From: JBKEDH01 sp047975295
GTDB taxonomy: Bacteria > Bacteroidota > Bacteroidia > Flavobacteriales > Flavobacteriaceae
DNA length: 14,381 nucleotides
Assembly (NCBI GenBank): GCA_047975295.1
Contig: JBKEDH010000179.1
Span: forward strand, 1 to 14,381
Direction: 5' to 3'
Shown piece after piece: positions 6,973 through 14,323 of the stretch. Numbering within the stretch: the stretch's first letter is position 1; each line of letters starts with the position of its first letter. The position numbers and the translations under genes were made by a program. The notes beneath the pieces were generated by a model, which saw only the letters and a program-made list of their open reading frames with translations, did not search any database and was not told the origin of the DNA.

Positions 6973-7860
6973 TTAATTGCGCTTGTCTTCGCCCCAAAGC
7001 AATTTTTTTCGAAGTGTAACTAAAAAGCTTTCGTTGAGCAGATCGATCATCTTGATTTTAAAATCGGCCTTTTTTATTTTTATCAAGGTACCGTTATCCA
7101 AGGTGGCAATACGGGAATCCAACGATAGCAAATGGTTGTCTTCACGGCCATGCACCCTTAAATGGATTTCGGTCGAGTCGGGGATTATCAAGGGGCGTGC
7201 ACTTAAATTGTGCGGTGCTATTGGTGTTAAAACAAAACTATTGGCACCGGGCGTAATAACGGGGCCACCACAGCTTAGCGAATATCCTGTAGAACCTGTT
7301 GGCGTGGATACAATTAAGCCATCACTCCAGTACGAGGTTAAAAATTCGCCATCAAGATGGGTGTCCACGGTAATCATCGAAGTGGTGTTTTTTCGGCTTA
7401 CGGCTATTTCGTTAAGCGCAAAGTTTAGCGTTTCTATATCCTTATTTTTTGGTAATGTTTCAACAGCAAGTAAACTACGTTCGGAAATCCTGTAATGCCC
7501 ATCTAAAATATCCTGTATCGCATTTTCAATCACACTAACTTGTATGGTTGCTAAAAAACCCAACCGTCCGGTATTTACGCCAATAATGGGAATCCCCAAA
7601 TTTTTAACGAGCTCTACGGCTCTTAAAATGGTACCATCGCCACCAACACTAACTAAAAATTCGAAGGAAGCATCGAGTGTTTCAAAGGTTTTAAAGGCTA
7701 TTTTTTTTGTTATCTCGGGTGATTCCTGTTTTAAAATATCGTGAAATTCGGTATCTATATAGGCATCAATATCTTTTTTAAGCAAATAATTGAACAACCG
7801 CTCTACCGAATCGGTCGTGGTATTGTTGTAATATCGGCCAAAAACAGCAACTTTCATCAT
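6973..7860 (-). CDS. nadK: NAD kinase
   Basis: Phosphorylates NAD to NADP in the cytoplasm using ATP; it is the source of cellular NADP(H). The 295-residue protein has the conserved GGDGT at 73-77 (Asp75 catalytic), NTGRLGFL at 96-103, Asn-Glu at 150-151 for nicotinamide-ribose contact, and the long glycine-rich SDGL...STPTGSTGYSLS region from 179 with Asp180. These are all the expected motifs, so it should be active. Two ATG codons are adjacent (7860 and 7857); either may be used. The start is one base after the stop of the CBS/ACT gene (TAACATG), implying co-translation. A 99-base gap with a promoter separates it from the porG-like gene. Confidence 0.96.
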   Translation of the reverse strand: MMKVAVFGRYYNNTTTDSVERLFNYLLKKDIDAYIDTEFHDILKQESPEITKKIAFKTFETLDASFEFLVSVGGDGTILRAVELVKNLGIPIIGVNTGRLGFLATIQVSVIENAIQDILDGHYRISERSLLAVETLPKNKDIETLNFALNEIAVSRKNTTSMITVDTHLDGEFLTSYWSDGLIVSTPTGSTGYSLSCGGPVITPGANSFVLTPIAPHNLSARPLIIPDSTEIHLRVHGREDNHLLSLDSRIATLDNGTLIKIKKADFKIKMIDLLNESFLVTLRKKLLWGEDKRN

Positions 7861-7861
7861 G

Positions 7862-8521
7862 TTAAATATTTAGGTATTTGTTTAAGTAGTCCGAACGTTC
7901 TTTTAGGTTTTCCAAATAATCGTCCTCTTCATGCCCCGAAACAATATTGTAGCTGTAACGGCGAAAAGTCTGCAAAATCTCATTCAACCCTGTATTGCCT
8001 ATTTTTAAGGTAATTTGAACAATATCAGTATTTATTTTAGATACAAAAGCCCCCAATAATTTGCCGTTGTTGGACTCTACAATCTGGCCTATTTCGCTAA
8101 AAGAATAATCGTCTATTCCCTTTTCAACAACCAAAATACCGCCATTTTCGGCAATAAAGGGAGATTCGTTAAACACGCTCATAATATCGTTAAGCTCGTA
8201 ATACCCCAAATAGACATTGCTTTTATTTAAAACCGGCATGATATTGGCCGAATTTTTTGAAAAAGCCTCCAAAACATCAAGCAAAAGTGTGGTGTCTTTA
8301 ACAAAAAAGCCTTCAACAGCATAACTGTAATCGGTAATGGTTTTGGCACTTTCAAAACAGCGAGCATCGGTTTCCGAAAAACACCCCAAATAAGCTCCAT
8401 TCACATCCTGTATAGGGATGTGCGAATAGGTGAGTTGATTAAAAAACTGCAACAAATCGCCAATATTGGCCGTATTGCTAATCGGTTTTATGTCGTTTAT
8501 AATGTAATCCGATAGGTTCAT
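7862..8521 (-). CDS. CBS-domain pair protein with ACT-like C-terminal domain
   Basis: 219 residues, soluble, with no signal peptide or membrane segment. Two CBS motifs lie at about 8-58 (SHIPIQDVNGAYLGCFSETDA) and 68-118 (IMPVLNKSNVYLGYYELNDI). Residues about 125-190 resemble an ACT domain: GGILVVEK, then SEIGQIVESNNGKLLGAFVS, then a beta strand and helix. CBS pairs usually bind adenosine nucleotides and ACT domains bind small molecules such as amino acids, so this is probably a ligand sensor; AcuB proteins have a similar layout. No enzyme domain is present. Its stop is one base before the nadK start, which suggests a connection with NAD(P) or adenylate status, but that is inference. It is divergent from pdxJ across 86 bases. 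Confidence 0.85.
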   Translation of the reverse strand: MNLSDYIINDIKPISNTANIGDLLQFFNQLTYSHIPIQDVNGAYLGCFSETDARCFESAKTITDYSYAVEGFFVKDTTLLLDVLEAFSKNSANIMPVLNKSNVYLGYYELNDIMSVFNESPFIAENGGILVVEKGIDDYSFSEIGQIVESNNGKLLGAFVSKINTDIVQITLKIGNTGLNEILQTFRRYSYNIVSGHEEDDYLENLKERSDYLNKYLNI

Positions 8522-8580
8522 AGTGCTAAATCTACATGCAAATTAATCAAAAAAAAAGTACATAAGCCTGTTGTACTTTG

Positions 8581-8588
8581 TATTTTTG
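8581..8588 (+). promoter_or_regulatory. Possible -7 promoter element for pdxJ
   Basis: TATTTTTG fits TAnnTTTG and lies 19 bases before the pdxJ start, in the 86-base gap shared with the divergent CBS gene. The expected TTTG about 19 bases upstream is missing, since that region is an A run. For the minus-strand gene only a one-mismatch match (TTAATTTG on the minus strand near 8540) is visible. Confidence 0.4.
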
Positions 8589-8607
8589 TGCATTAAAATA
8601 GAAATAG

Positions 8608-9336
8608 ATGACCAAGTTAAGCGTAAATATTAATAAGATAGCAACCCTACGCAACTCTCGTGGTGGCGATATGCCCAATGTGGTACAATTTGCAAAAGAC
8701 GCCCAACGTTTTGGTGCCGAGGGCATTACTATACATCCCAGACCGGACGAACGCCACATACGTTACCAAGACGCAAAGGACTTAAAACCGGAAGTTTACA
8801 CCGAATACAATATTGAAGGTAACCCCATAAAATCGTTTATGGATTTGGTGCTGGAGGTTAAACCTACACAGGTAACTCTTGTACCCGACGCCGAAGATGC
8901 CATTACCAGTAATGCGGGATGGGATACCATTAAGCATAAAAATTTTTTGGTTGACGTAATACAGGAATTTAAACAGAATGGCATTCGGACTTCTATTTTT
9001 GTCGATCCCGTTTTAAAGCAGGTTGAAGGTGCCAAAGCAACCGGAACCGACCGGATAGAACTGTACACCGAAGCCTTTGCCTACCAATATGGTTTGGGGA
9101 ACAAAAACGGTATTAAACCTTATGCCGAAAGTGCTGTTTTGGCCAACAAACTGGGATTAGGATTAAACGCCGGACACGATTTATCGTTAGATAATATTGC
9201 CTTTTTTAAAGCACATATTTCGGGCTTACTGGAAGTTTCTATCGGGCATGCGTTAATAGCCGAAAGTTTGTACCTTGGTGCCGAAAATGTTATACAAATG
9301 TATTTACATAAACTGAAAGGGAATAATGAAAAGTGA
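8608..9336 (+). CDS. pdxJ: Pyridoxine 5'-phosphate synthase
   Basis: Cytoplasmic TIM-barrel enzyme that condenses 1-deoxyxylulose 5-phosphate with 3-amino-1-hydroxyacetone phosphate to give pyridoxine 5'-phosphate, the last ring-forming step of DXP-dependent vitamin B6 synthesis. The 242-residue protein carries VNINKIATLRNSRG at 6-19, HPRPDERHIR at 43-52 with the conserved His43 and His50, Glu70, NAGHDL at 187-192 with His190, and SIGHALI at 211-217. All catalytic positions known from E. coli PdxJ have a counterpart. The ATG at 8608 gives the family N-terminus. The last codons (GNNEK) run into the A-rich repeat region that fills the gap after the gene, so the C-terminal few residues may have been altered by the repeat. 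Confidence 0.96.
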   Translation: MTKLSVNINKIATLRNSRGGDMPNVVQFAKDAQRFGAEGITIHPRPDERHIRYQDAKDLKPEVYTEYNIEGNPIKSFMDLVLEVKPTQVTLVPDAEDAITSNAGWDTIKHKNFLVDVIQEFKQNGIRTSIFVDPVLKQVEGAKATGTDRIELYTEAFAYQYGLGNKNGIKPYAESAVLANKLGLGLNAGHDLSLDNIAFFKAHISGLLEVSIGHALIAESLYLGAENVIQMYLHKLKGNNEK

Positions 9337-9391
9337 AAGACTAAAAAGTGAAAAGAGCCAAGAACCAGAATTTTTAGACTTTTCAATTTTC
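9328..9391 (+). repeat. Imperfect inverted repeat at the end of pdxJ, possible terminator
   Basis: The arm at 9328-9347 (GAAAAGTGAAAGACTAAAAA) pairs imperfectly with 9371-9391 (TTTTTAGACTTTTC...), with a 23-base loop. The left arm overlaps the pdxJ stop. The motif AAAAGTGAAA occurs twice (9329 and 9345 areas), with a related GAAGTGAAAAATGAAAA near 9437. A T-rich stretch follows at 9395, so it could end the pdxJ transcript. Confidence 0.4.
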
Positions 9392-9402
9392 GCCTTTTTA
9401 GT

Positions 9403-9428
9403 TGTCATACCAACGAAGGAAGTATCTC
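9403..9428. repeat. Possible degenerate dispersed intergenic repeat
   Basis: The bases GTCATACC, AACGAA, GGAAGTATCTC form an imperfect dyad. They resemble, from memory, the GTCATTCC..GAAGGAGGAATCTC-type repeat scattered in Bacteroidota genomes. The rest of the 163-base gap 9337-9499 holds A-rich direct repeats and a second dyad near 9470-9485 (CCCCT/AGGAG). I see no gene in the gap. Confidence 0.35.
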
Positions 9429-9499
9429 TTTTTGAAGTGAAAAATGAAAACAAAAAAATAATAGTCCCCTTTTGATTTGAGGAGATTTAAGGAAAATAT

Positions 9500-10270
9500 A
9501 TGATATTACACTCCATTATTGTAAATAAAGGTAAACCGTTTATTATTTTACATGGTTTTTTTGGTATGAGCGATAACTGGAAAACTATGGGTATGCAATT
9601 TAGCGAACAGGGTTTTCAGGTGCATTTGGTCGATCAACGCAACCACGGCCACAGTTTTCATAGCAATGAATTTAATTACGAGGTTATGGCCGAAGACTTA
9701 AAACGGTACTGCGACCACCACCAATTAAGCAATATCTCGCTTATGGGGCATTCTATGGGCGGCAAAACGGCTATGTTGTTCGCTTCCAAATATCCGGAAT
9801 GTGTTTCCAAGTTGGTCGTTGCCGATATTTCTCCACGTTTTTATCCCATACATCACGATACAATATTAAAAGGACTTTCGGCTTTAAATTTTAAAGAAAT
9901 TAAAAGCCGTGGCCAAGCCGACAAAGTACTAAGCGACTATGTACACGATTTGGGAACACGGCAATTTTTGCTAAAAAACCTATATTGGGCAGAAAAAGGA
10001 AAATTAGCTCTACGTATAAATTTAGATGTTTTAAAAGAAGAAGTTGCCGAAGTAGGTGAGGCCATGCCCAACCAAGCCATTTTTAACGGTGATACCTTGT
10101 TTTTACGTGGAGACAGATCGGAATATATTGGCGAAGGCGACGAAAACATTATTAAAACCCATTTTCCAAAAGCAAAACTGGAAACCATTTCCAATGCCGG
10201 GCATTGGCTGCACGCCGAAAACCCTAAAGATTTTTTTGAAGCTGTAATTCAATTTATAAATAAACACTAA
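9500..10270 (+). CDS. Alpha/beta hydrolase (YbfF/ABHD11-like esterase)
   Basis: 256-residue soluble hydrolase; the natural substrate cannot be told from sequence. The oxyanion loop is HGFFG at 18-22. DQRNHGHS at 45-52 is the typical YbfF/ABHD11 motif. The nucleophile elbow GHSMGG at 83-88 places Ser85. The acid is either Asp109 in VADISP or Asp205 in RGDRSEY. The catalytic His235 is in AGHWLHAENP. A cap region lies at about 112-185. An AAGGA-like sequence at about 9489-9493 precedes the ATG at 9500. It is followed six bases later by the holin-like gene, so the two are probably one transcript. E. coli YbfF is a thioesterase/esterase acting on acyl-CoA-like esters; a similar broad activity is plausible. 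Confidence 0.88.
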   Translation: MILHSIIVNKGKPFIILHGFFGMSDNWKTMGMQFSEQGFQVHLVDQRNHGHSFHSNEFNYEVMAEDLKRYCDHHQLSNISLMGHSMGGKTAMLFASKYPECVSKLVVADISPRFYPIHHDTILKGLSALNFKEIKSRGQADKVLSDYVHDLGTRQFLLKNLYWAEKGKLALRINLDVLKEEVAEVGEAMPNQAIFNGDTLFLRGDRSEYIGEGDENIIKTHFPKAKLETISNAGHWLHAENPKDFFEAVIQFINKH

Positions 10271-10276
10271 ACAAAC

Positions 10277-10618
10277 ATGAAACTCATAATTCGAATTTTA
10301 TTAAATGCCATAATGGTATTTGTATTGGCCGAAATTTTACCGGGCATTAACATAACCGGCTATTTGGCCGCCATTGTGGTGGCTGTTGTTATTTCATTGT
10401 TAAACATATTGGTAAAACCCATATTGGTTGTTTTAACCTTTCCCATTACAGTAATAACCTTTGGCCTGTTCATGCTATTTATAAATGCTTTTATCATTTA
10501 TATTGCCGATGTCTTAATCGATAGCTTTTCTGTAAGCAGTATCTGGATGGCTTTACTTTTTAGTCTATTACTTTCCATCATACAATCCATAACCTATTCA
10601 TTTTTAAACAAGGAATAA
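10277..10618 (+). CDS. Small membrane protein of the phage holin 4 superfamily
   Basis: 113 residues with four hydrophobic segments at about 3-21, 28-46, 50-76 and 88-110. The conserved LPG(I) turn follows the first helix (about 21-23), and LLNILVKP, then LTFPITVITFGLF follow the second. This is the usual pattern of the Phage_holin_4_2 (PF04020) family. In spite of the family name, there is no phage gene around it. Chromosomal members are common, and their role is unknown. It sits six bases after the hydrolase and before the tig promoter. There is no signal peptide beyond the first helix. Confidence 0.85.
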   Translation: MKLIIRILLNAIMVFVLAEILPGINITGYLAAIVVAVVISLLNILVKPILVVLTFPITVITFGLFMLFINAFIIYIADVLIDSFSVSSIWMALLFSLLLSIIQSITYSFLNKE

Positions 10619-10646
10619 AACAACTAAAAATCAAACAATTAAAAAG

Positions 10647-10677
10647 TTTGTTGGGTGATTAAAATATTGTACTTTTG
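10647..10677 (+). promoter_or_regulatory. Consensus Bacteroidota promoter for tig
   Basis: TTTG at 10647-10650, 19 bases, then TACTTTTG at 10670-10677 is an exact fit to TTTG-N19-TAnnTTTG. Transcription would start near 10684, giving a leader of about 40 bases before the trigger factor ATG at 10727. This also argues against the upstream ATG at 10694 as the real start. Confidence 0.8.
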
Positions 10678-10726
10678 CACCCAATTTTGTTAAATGCCCA
10701 AAAGAGGGTTTTATATCATTATAAAA

Positions 10727-12058
10727 ATGAATATTACAAGAGAAAACGTTGACGCATTAAATGCCGTAGTAAAAGTAGATATCGCCAAAGAAGATTATAG
10801 CGATAAGGTAGCAAAAATACTGTCCGATTACCGAAAAACGGCAAATATACCGGGTTTTAGAAAAGGACATGTACCTATGGGAATGGTAAAAAAACAATAC
10901 GGTAAAGCAGTATTGGTAGATGAGGTTAACAAACTGTTGCAAGATGCACTTAACAAATATCTAACCGAAGAAAAGTTAGATGTTCTTGGGCAACCACTAC
11001 CCAAACCTCAAGATGAAATAGACTGGGAGGGCGATTCTTTTTCTTTTGAGTTTGAATTGGGGCTGGCGCCAGAATTCGATGTAAAATTAGATACCAAAAA
11101 GAAAGTAACACAATACCAAATTATTGCCGACAATAAAATGGTTGACGAGCAGGTTGAAAGCATCCAGAAACAATACGGCAAATTGGTGGCTCAAAACCAA
11201 GCTGAAAAAGACAGCGAAATTACGGGTGTTTACAAAAACGAAGAACGTGATATTGAAAACAAAGTTACTTTAACCTTAGATAAATTTAAAGGAAAAACTA
11301 CCGAAAAACAATTTATTGGCGCAAAAGTAGGCGATATTATTACCTTAAAAACAAAAGGCCTTTACAACGACGACCACGATTTAATGCACGCCCTAAAAGT
11401 AGGACACGACGAAGCACACGGTTTAGATATAGAAGTAACCTTTACCATAGAAGAGATAAATAAGCGTGAGTTGGCCGATTTGGATCAAGACTTATTTGAC
11501 AAAATTTTTGGTAAAGACATTGTTAAAACAGCTACCGAACTAAAAGCAAAAATTAAGGAGGATGCCGAAAAACAATTTGCCCAACAAGCCGACCAAAAAC
11601 TCTTAAACGACGTAACCGAATACTTGGTAGATAACACTAAATTCGATTTGCCCGTAGAGTTTTTACAAAAATGGATTCAACAAACAGCCGACGAACAACC
11701 TTTAGATAATAATCAAGCTAAAGAAGAATATGAAAAATCGGAAAAAGGATTACGTTACCAATTAATTGAAGGCAAATTAATCGAAGATAACGATATTAAA
11801 ATAACTCTTGACGACATTAAAGACCATACCAAAACCATGATTAAGGCACAAATGGCACAATTTGGTCAGCTTAACCCTTCAGAAAAAGAGTTAGAAGACA
11901 TTTCTGCCCGTGTATTGGCCAACCAAGATGAGGCCAGACGTATATCGGAGCAACTAATATCACAAAAACTTTTGGCGCTTTATAAGGAAAAGGCAAATGT
12001 TAAAACCAAGGAATTAAGTTACGAAAACTTTGTTAAAGAAGTTTATGGCGACAAATAA
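10727..12058 (+). CDS. tig: Trigger factor, ribosome-associated chaperone
   Basis: Binds near the peptide exit tunnel and shields nascent chains. The 443-residue protein starts MNITRENVDALNAV, the usual Bacteroidota N-terminus; an in-frame ATG at 10694 would add 11 residues without family support. The ribosome-docking motif GFRKG is at 43-47. The middle domain (about 155-245) has the position and rough fold pattern of the FKBP-type PPIase (ITGVYKNEE to VTFTIEEINKREL), but the usual active-site residues and glycine-rich turns are not recognisable. The C-terminal helical arms run from about 250 to the end. In many bacteria tig is followed by clpP and clpX, as here. It has its own promoter and terminator, so it is expressed separately from them. 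Confidence 0.95.
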   Translation: MNITRENVDALNAVVKVDIAKEDYSDKVAKILSDYRKTANIPGFRKGHVPMGMVKKQYGKAVLVDEVNKLLQDALNKYLTEEKLDVLGQPLPKPQDEIDWEGDSFSFEFELGLAPEFDVKLDTKKKVTQYQIIADNKMVDEQVESIQKQYGKLVAQNQAEKDSEITGVYKNEERDIENKVTLTLDKFKGKTTEKQFIGAKVGDIITLKTKGLYNDDHDLMHALKVGHDEAHGLDIEVTFTIEEINKRELADLDQDLFDKIFGKDIVKTATELKAKIKEDAEKQFAQQADQKLLNDVTEYLVDNTKFDLPVEFLQKWIQQTADEQPLDNNQAKEEYEKSEKGLRYQLIEGKLIEDNDIKITLDDIKDHTKTMIKAQMAQFGQLNPSEKELEDISARVLANQDEARRISEQLISQKLLALYKEKANVKTKELSYENFVKEVYGDK

Positions 12059-12088
12059 TTCGTTTAACATTACAGAATAAATACGTAT

Positions 12089-12125
12089 ATTAGGCGCTAA
12101 AATTAATTTTAGCGCCTAATTTTAT
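12089..12125 (+). terminator. Terminator after tig, 32-base perfect palindrome
   Basis: Bases 12089-12120 are a perfect inverted repeat centred between 12104 and 12105, with TTAGGCGCTAAAA as the left arm. The RNA would fold as a 13-14 pair stem with a very small loop, and TTTTAT follows. Because it is symmetric it could act in both directions. The remaining 80 bases before clpP are AT-rich and have no clear promoter. Confidence 0.85.
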
Positions 12126-12205
12126 ATTTAAAGAACCTTCTTTCGTTTTTTATTTTTTTTGAATTAGAACATTAAAAACGCAAATTAAAACATTACATAT
12201 ATTTT

Positions 12206-12880
12206 ATGGATTACTCTAAAGAATTTGAAAAATTCGCAATAAAAGATCAAGGTATAAGCAGCACATATTACAATAAAATAGTAAGCAGCATGTATCCTGT
12301 TGGATTAACTCCCAACATTATTGAAGAACGCCAAATGAACGCTGTGGCCATGGACGTATTTTCAAGGTTAATGATGGACCGTATAATTTTTATGGGTACG
12401 GGTATTAACGACCAAGTGGCTAACATTATACAAGCACAGTTATTATTTTTGGAAAGCACCGATGCCTCTAAGGATATTCAAATCTATATCAATTCTCCTG
12501 GCGGAAGCGTTTATGCCGGTTTGGGTATTTACGATACCATGCAGTTTATAAAACCCGATGTAGCTACCATTTGTACAGGTATGGCAGCTTCAATGGGAGC
12601 TGTATTACTTTGTGCCGGAGCCAAAGGAAAACGTAGTGGTTTAACACATTCCCGAGTAATGATACACCAACCACTTGGTGGCGCACAAGGGCAAGCCAGT
12701 GACATCGAAATTACCGCAAGGGAAATTATAACCTTAAAAGACGAACTTTACAGGATTATAAGTAAGCATTCGGGGCAGGATTTCGACAAAGTATATGCCG
12801 ATAGTGATAGGGATTATTGGATGAAAGCCGATAAAGCTAAAGAATACGGCATGATAGATGAAATTTTAACCCGAGAATAA
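12206..12880 (+). CDS. clpP: ATP-dependent Clp protease proteolytic subunit
   Basis: Serine peptidase that forms a double heptamer chamber and degrades proteins fed by ClpX. The 224-residue protein contains the triad Ser129 (GMAASMGA), His154 (MIHQPLGG) and Asp203 (SDRDYWM), with the spacings 25 and 49 seen in E. coli ClpP. The strand motif INSPGGSVYAGLGIYD is at 95-110. The N-terminal 40 residues are longer than the E. coli mature form and may include a propeptide that is removed. The ATG at 12206 has no Shine-Dalgarno-like sequence, as is normal for this phylum. clpX follows after 27 bases and is very likely co-transcribed. Confidence 0.97.
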   Translation: MDYSKEFEKFAIKDQGISSTYYNKIVSSMYPVGLTPNIIEERQMNAVAMDVFSRLMMDRIIFMGTGINDQVANIIQAQLLFLESTDASKDIQIYINSPGGSVYAGLGIYDTMQFIKPDVATICTGMAASMGAVLLCAGAKGKRSGLTHSRVMIHQPLGGAQGQASDIEITAREIITLKDELYRIISKHSGQDFDKVYADSDRDYWMKADKAKEYGMIDEILTRE

Positions 12881-12907
12881 ATTCATTTTCTTAAAAGAAA
12901 AACATTA

Positions 12908-14140
12908 ATGGCAAAAGAAGAATTAGAATGCTCGTTTTGTGGACGTAAAAAGTCTGAAACCAACTTACTTATAGCGGGGCTGGATGCCCATATCTGCGAT
13001 AGATGTATTGAACAGGCTCACGGTATCGTTTTAGAAGAATCGAAACAAAGTGTAAGTAGTGATCTATCGGCAGAGTTAATGCTTAGAAAGCCACAACAGA
13101 TAAAAGCGTTTTTGGATGAATATATCATTGGTCAGGAAACCACAAAAAAGGTTATGTCGGTTGCCGTTTACAACCACTACAAACGTTTGTTGCAACCAAC
13201 ATCTAAAGACGATATTGAAATTCAAAAAAGTAACATCATCATGGTTGGCCAAACCGGAACGGGTAAAACCTTAATGGCAAAAACCATAGCCAAAATGCTT
13301 AATGTACCTTTGGCTATTGTCGATGCTACCGTTTTAACCGAGGCGGGCTACGTTGGTGAGGATGTAGAGAGTATTTTAACCCGATTGCTTCAAGCTGCCG
13401 ATTACAATTTAGATAAAGCCGAAAAAGGTATCGTTTTTATTGATGAAATCGATAAAATTGCCCGTAAGAGTGATAACCCATCCATAACGCGAGATGTTTC
13501 GGGCGAAGGTGTACAACAAGCCCTTTTAAAACTATTGGAAGGCACTACGGTTAACGTACCACCAAAAGGCGGGCGTAAACACCCCGACCAAAAATTTATC
13601 GAAGTCGATACCGAAAACATTTTGTTTATTGCCGGTGGTGCTTTCGATGGTATCGAACGTGTTATTTCCAAACGCCTAAATATGCAAGCTGTTGGATATA
13701 GCGCTTCAAAATCCGATGATGTTGTGGACCATAACAATCTGCTTCAATATATCATTCCCAAAGATTTAAAAGATTTTGGATTGATTCCAGAAATTATTGG
13801 ACGTTTACCCGTACTTACAAGTATGGATCCGCTTGATGCCAAAACATTAAGGGCAATACTTACCGAGCCTAAAAATGCCATTATTAAACAATACAAAAAA
13901 CTGTTTGAAATGGACGATATCGATTTTTCGATTACAGATGGTGCTTTAGATTATATTGTTGAAAAAGCCATTGAATATAAACTTGGAGCCAGAGGACTAC
14001 GTTCACTTTGCGAAGAAATTTTAACCGATGCCATGTTCGAGATGCCGAGTAGCAATACCAAGGAGCTAAAAGTAACCAAGGTCTATGCCGAAAGTAAACT
14101 TACAAAAATGGCATTGCACAAATTAAAAGCAGTTTCTTAA
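12908..14140 (+). CDS. clpX: ATP-dependent Clp protease ATP-binding subunit ClpX
   Basis: AAA+ unfoldase that recognises tagged proteins and threads them into ClpP. The 410-residue protein begins with the zinc-binding domain, C8-X2-C11-X18-C30-X2-C33. Walker A is GQTGTGKT at 114-121 and Walker B is IVFIDEID at 175-182. The pore loop GYVGED is at 147-152, and the RKH loop GGRKHPD is at 221-227. Sensor 2 is GARGLR at 360-365. The ClpP-docking loop, usually IGF, reads VGY (262-264) here. The protein is complete and of normal length. It follows clpP closely and is followed by a palindromic terminator and then an insertion sequence; no lon gene is seen downstream. Confidence 0.97.
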   Translation: MAKEELECSFCGRKKSETNLLIAGLDAHICDRCIEQAHGIVLEESKQSVSSDLSAELMLRKPQQIKAFLDEYIIGQETTKKVMSVAVYNHYKRLLQPTSKDDIEIQKSNIIMVGQTGTGKTLMAKTIAKMLNVPLAIVDATVLTEAGYVGEDVESILTRLLQAADYNLDKAEKGIVFIDEIDKIARKSDNPSITRDVSGEGVQQALLKLLEGTTVNVPPKGGRKHPDQKFIEVDTENILFIAGGAFDGIERVISKRLNMQAVGYSASKSDDVVDHNNLLQYIIPKDLKDFGLIPEIIGRLPVLTSMDPLDAKTLRAILTEPKNAIIKQYKKLFEMDDIDFSITDGALDYIVEKAIEYKLGARGLRSLCEEILTDAMFEMPSSNTKELKVTKVYAESKLTKMALHKLKAVS

Positions 14141-14176
14141 CAAAACTCTCTTTATTAATTTACGAAGTTAATTTTT

Positions 14177-14222
14177 AAGACCTTGAAGCTTTTTAAAACC
14201 TTCAAGGTCTTGTAGTTTAATA
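14177..14222 (+). terminator. Palindromic terminator/repeat after clpX
   Basis: AAGACCTTGAAG (14177-14188) pairs perfectly with CTTCAAGGTCTT (14200-14211) around an 11-base loop. A T-containing stretch follows. It lies 37 bases after the clpX stop. Palindromes of the ACCTTGAAGG..CCTTCAAGGT type are, from memory, frequent after genes in Flavobacteriia, so it may be a member of a dispersed repeat that doubles as a terminator. Confidence 0.7.
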
Positions 14223-14255
14223 TTTTATTTCATTAGTGTCCGACAAAGATTTTTA

Positions 14256-14288
14256 AAAGCGGGATTTCCTTGATGGATTTCCCGCTTT
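14256..14288 (+). terminator. Hairpin inside the IS end, upstream of the transposase
   Basis: AAAGCGGGA (14256-14264) pairs with TCCCGCTTT (14280-14288). Inside, TCC (14267-14269) pairs with GGA (14275-14277) across a small TT/TT internal loop. It stands between the IS tip and the transposase start and would block read-through from clpX into the transposase, a common self-restraint device of insertion sequences. Confidence 0.6.
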
Positions 14289-14323
14289 AGTTTATATCTT
14301 GCTTTTACCACAAAACTCGATAT

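Noticed and set aside
6944..6975. TAAAACA/TGTTTTA inverted repeat at the nadK stop as a terminator
   Set aside because: Only seven mostly A-T pairs with an 18-base loop and no T run; too weak to support.
6977..7495. 172-codon open frame on the plus strand opposite nadK
   Set aside because: nadK on the minus strand has all family motifs in the same region; the plus frame has no domain or promoter.
10277..10618. Holin-like gene as a sign of a prophage
   Set aside because: There is no lysin, capsid, integrase or other phage gene nearby. The family is common in ordinary bacterial chromosomes.
10694..10726. Upstream in-frame ATG for trigger factor
   Set aside because: It lies only about ten bases after the expected transcript start and adds residues not found in the family; MNITRENVDA is the natural N-terminus.
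12151..12161. TATTTTTTTTG as a clpP promoter
   Set aside because: The distance between TA and TTTG is too long for the TAnnTTTG element; it is a T run in AT-rich sequence.
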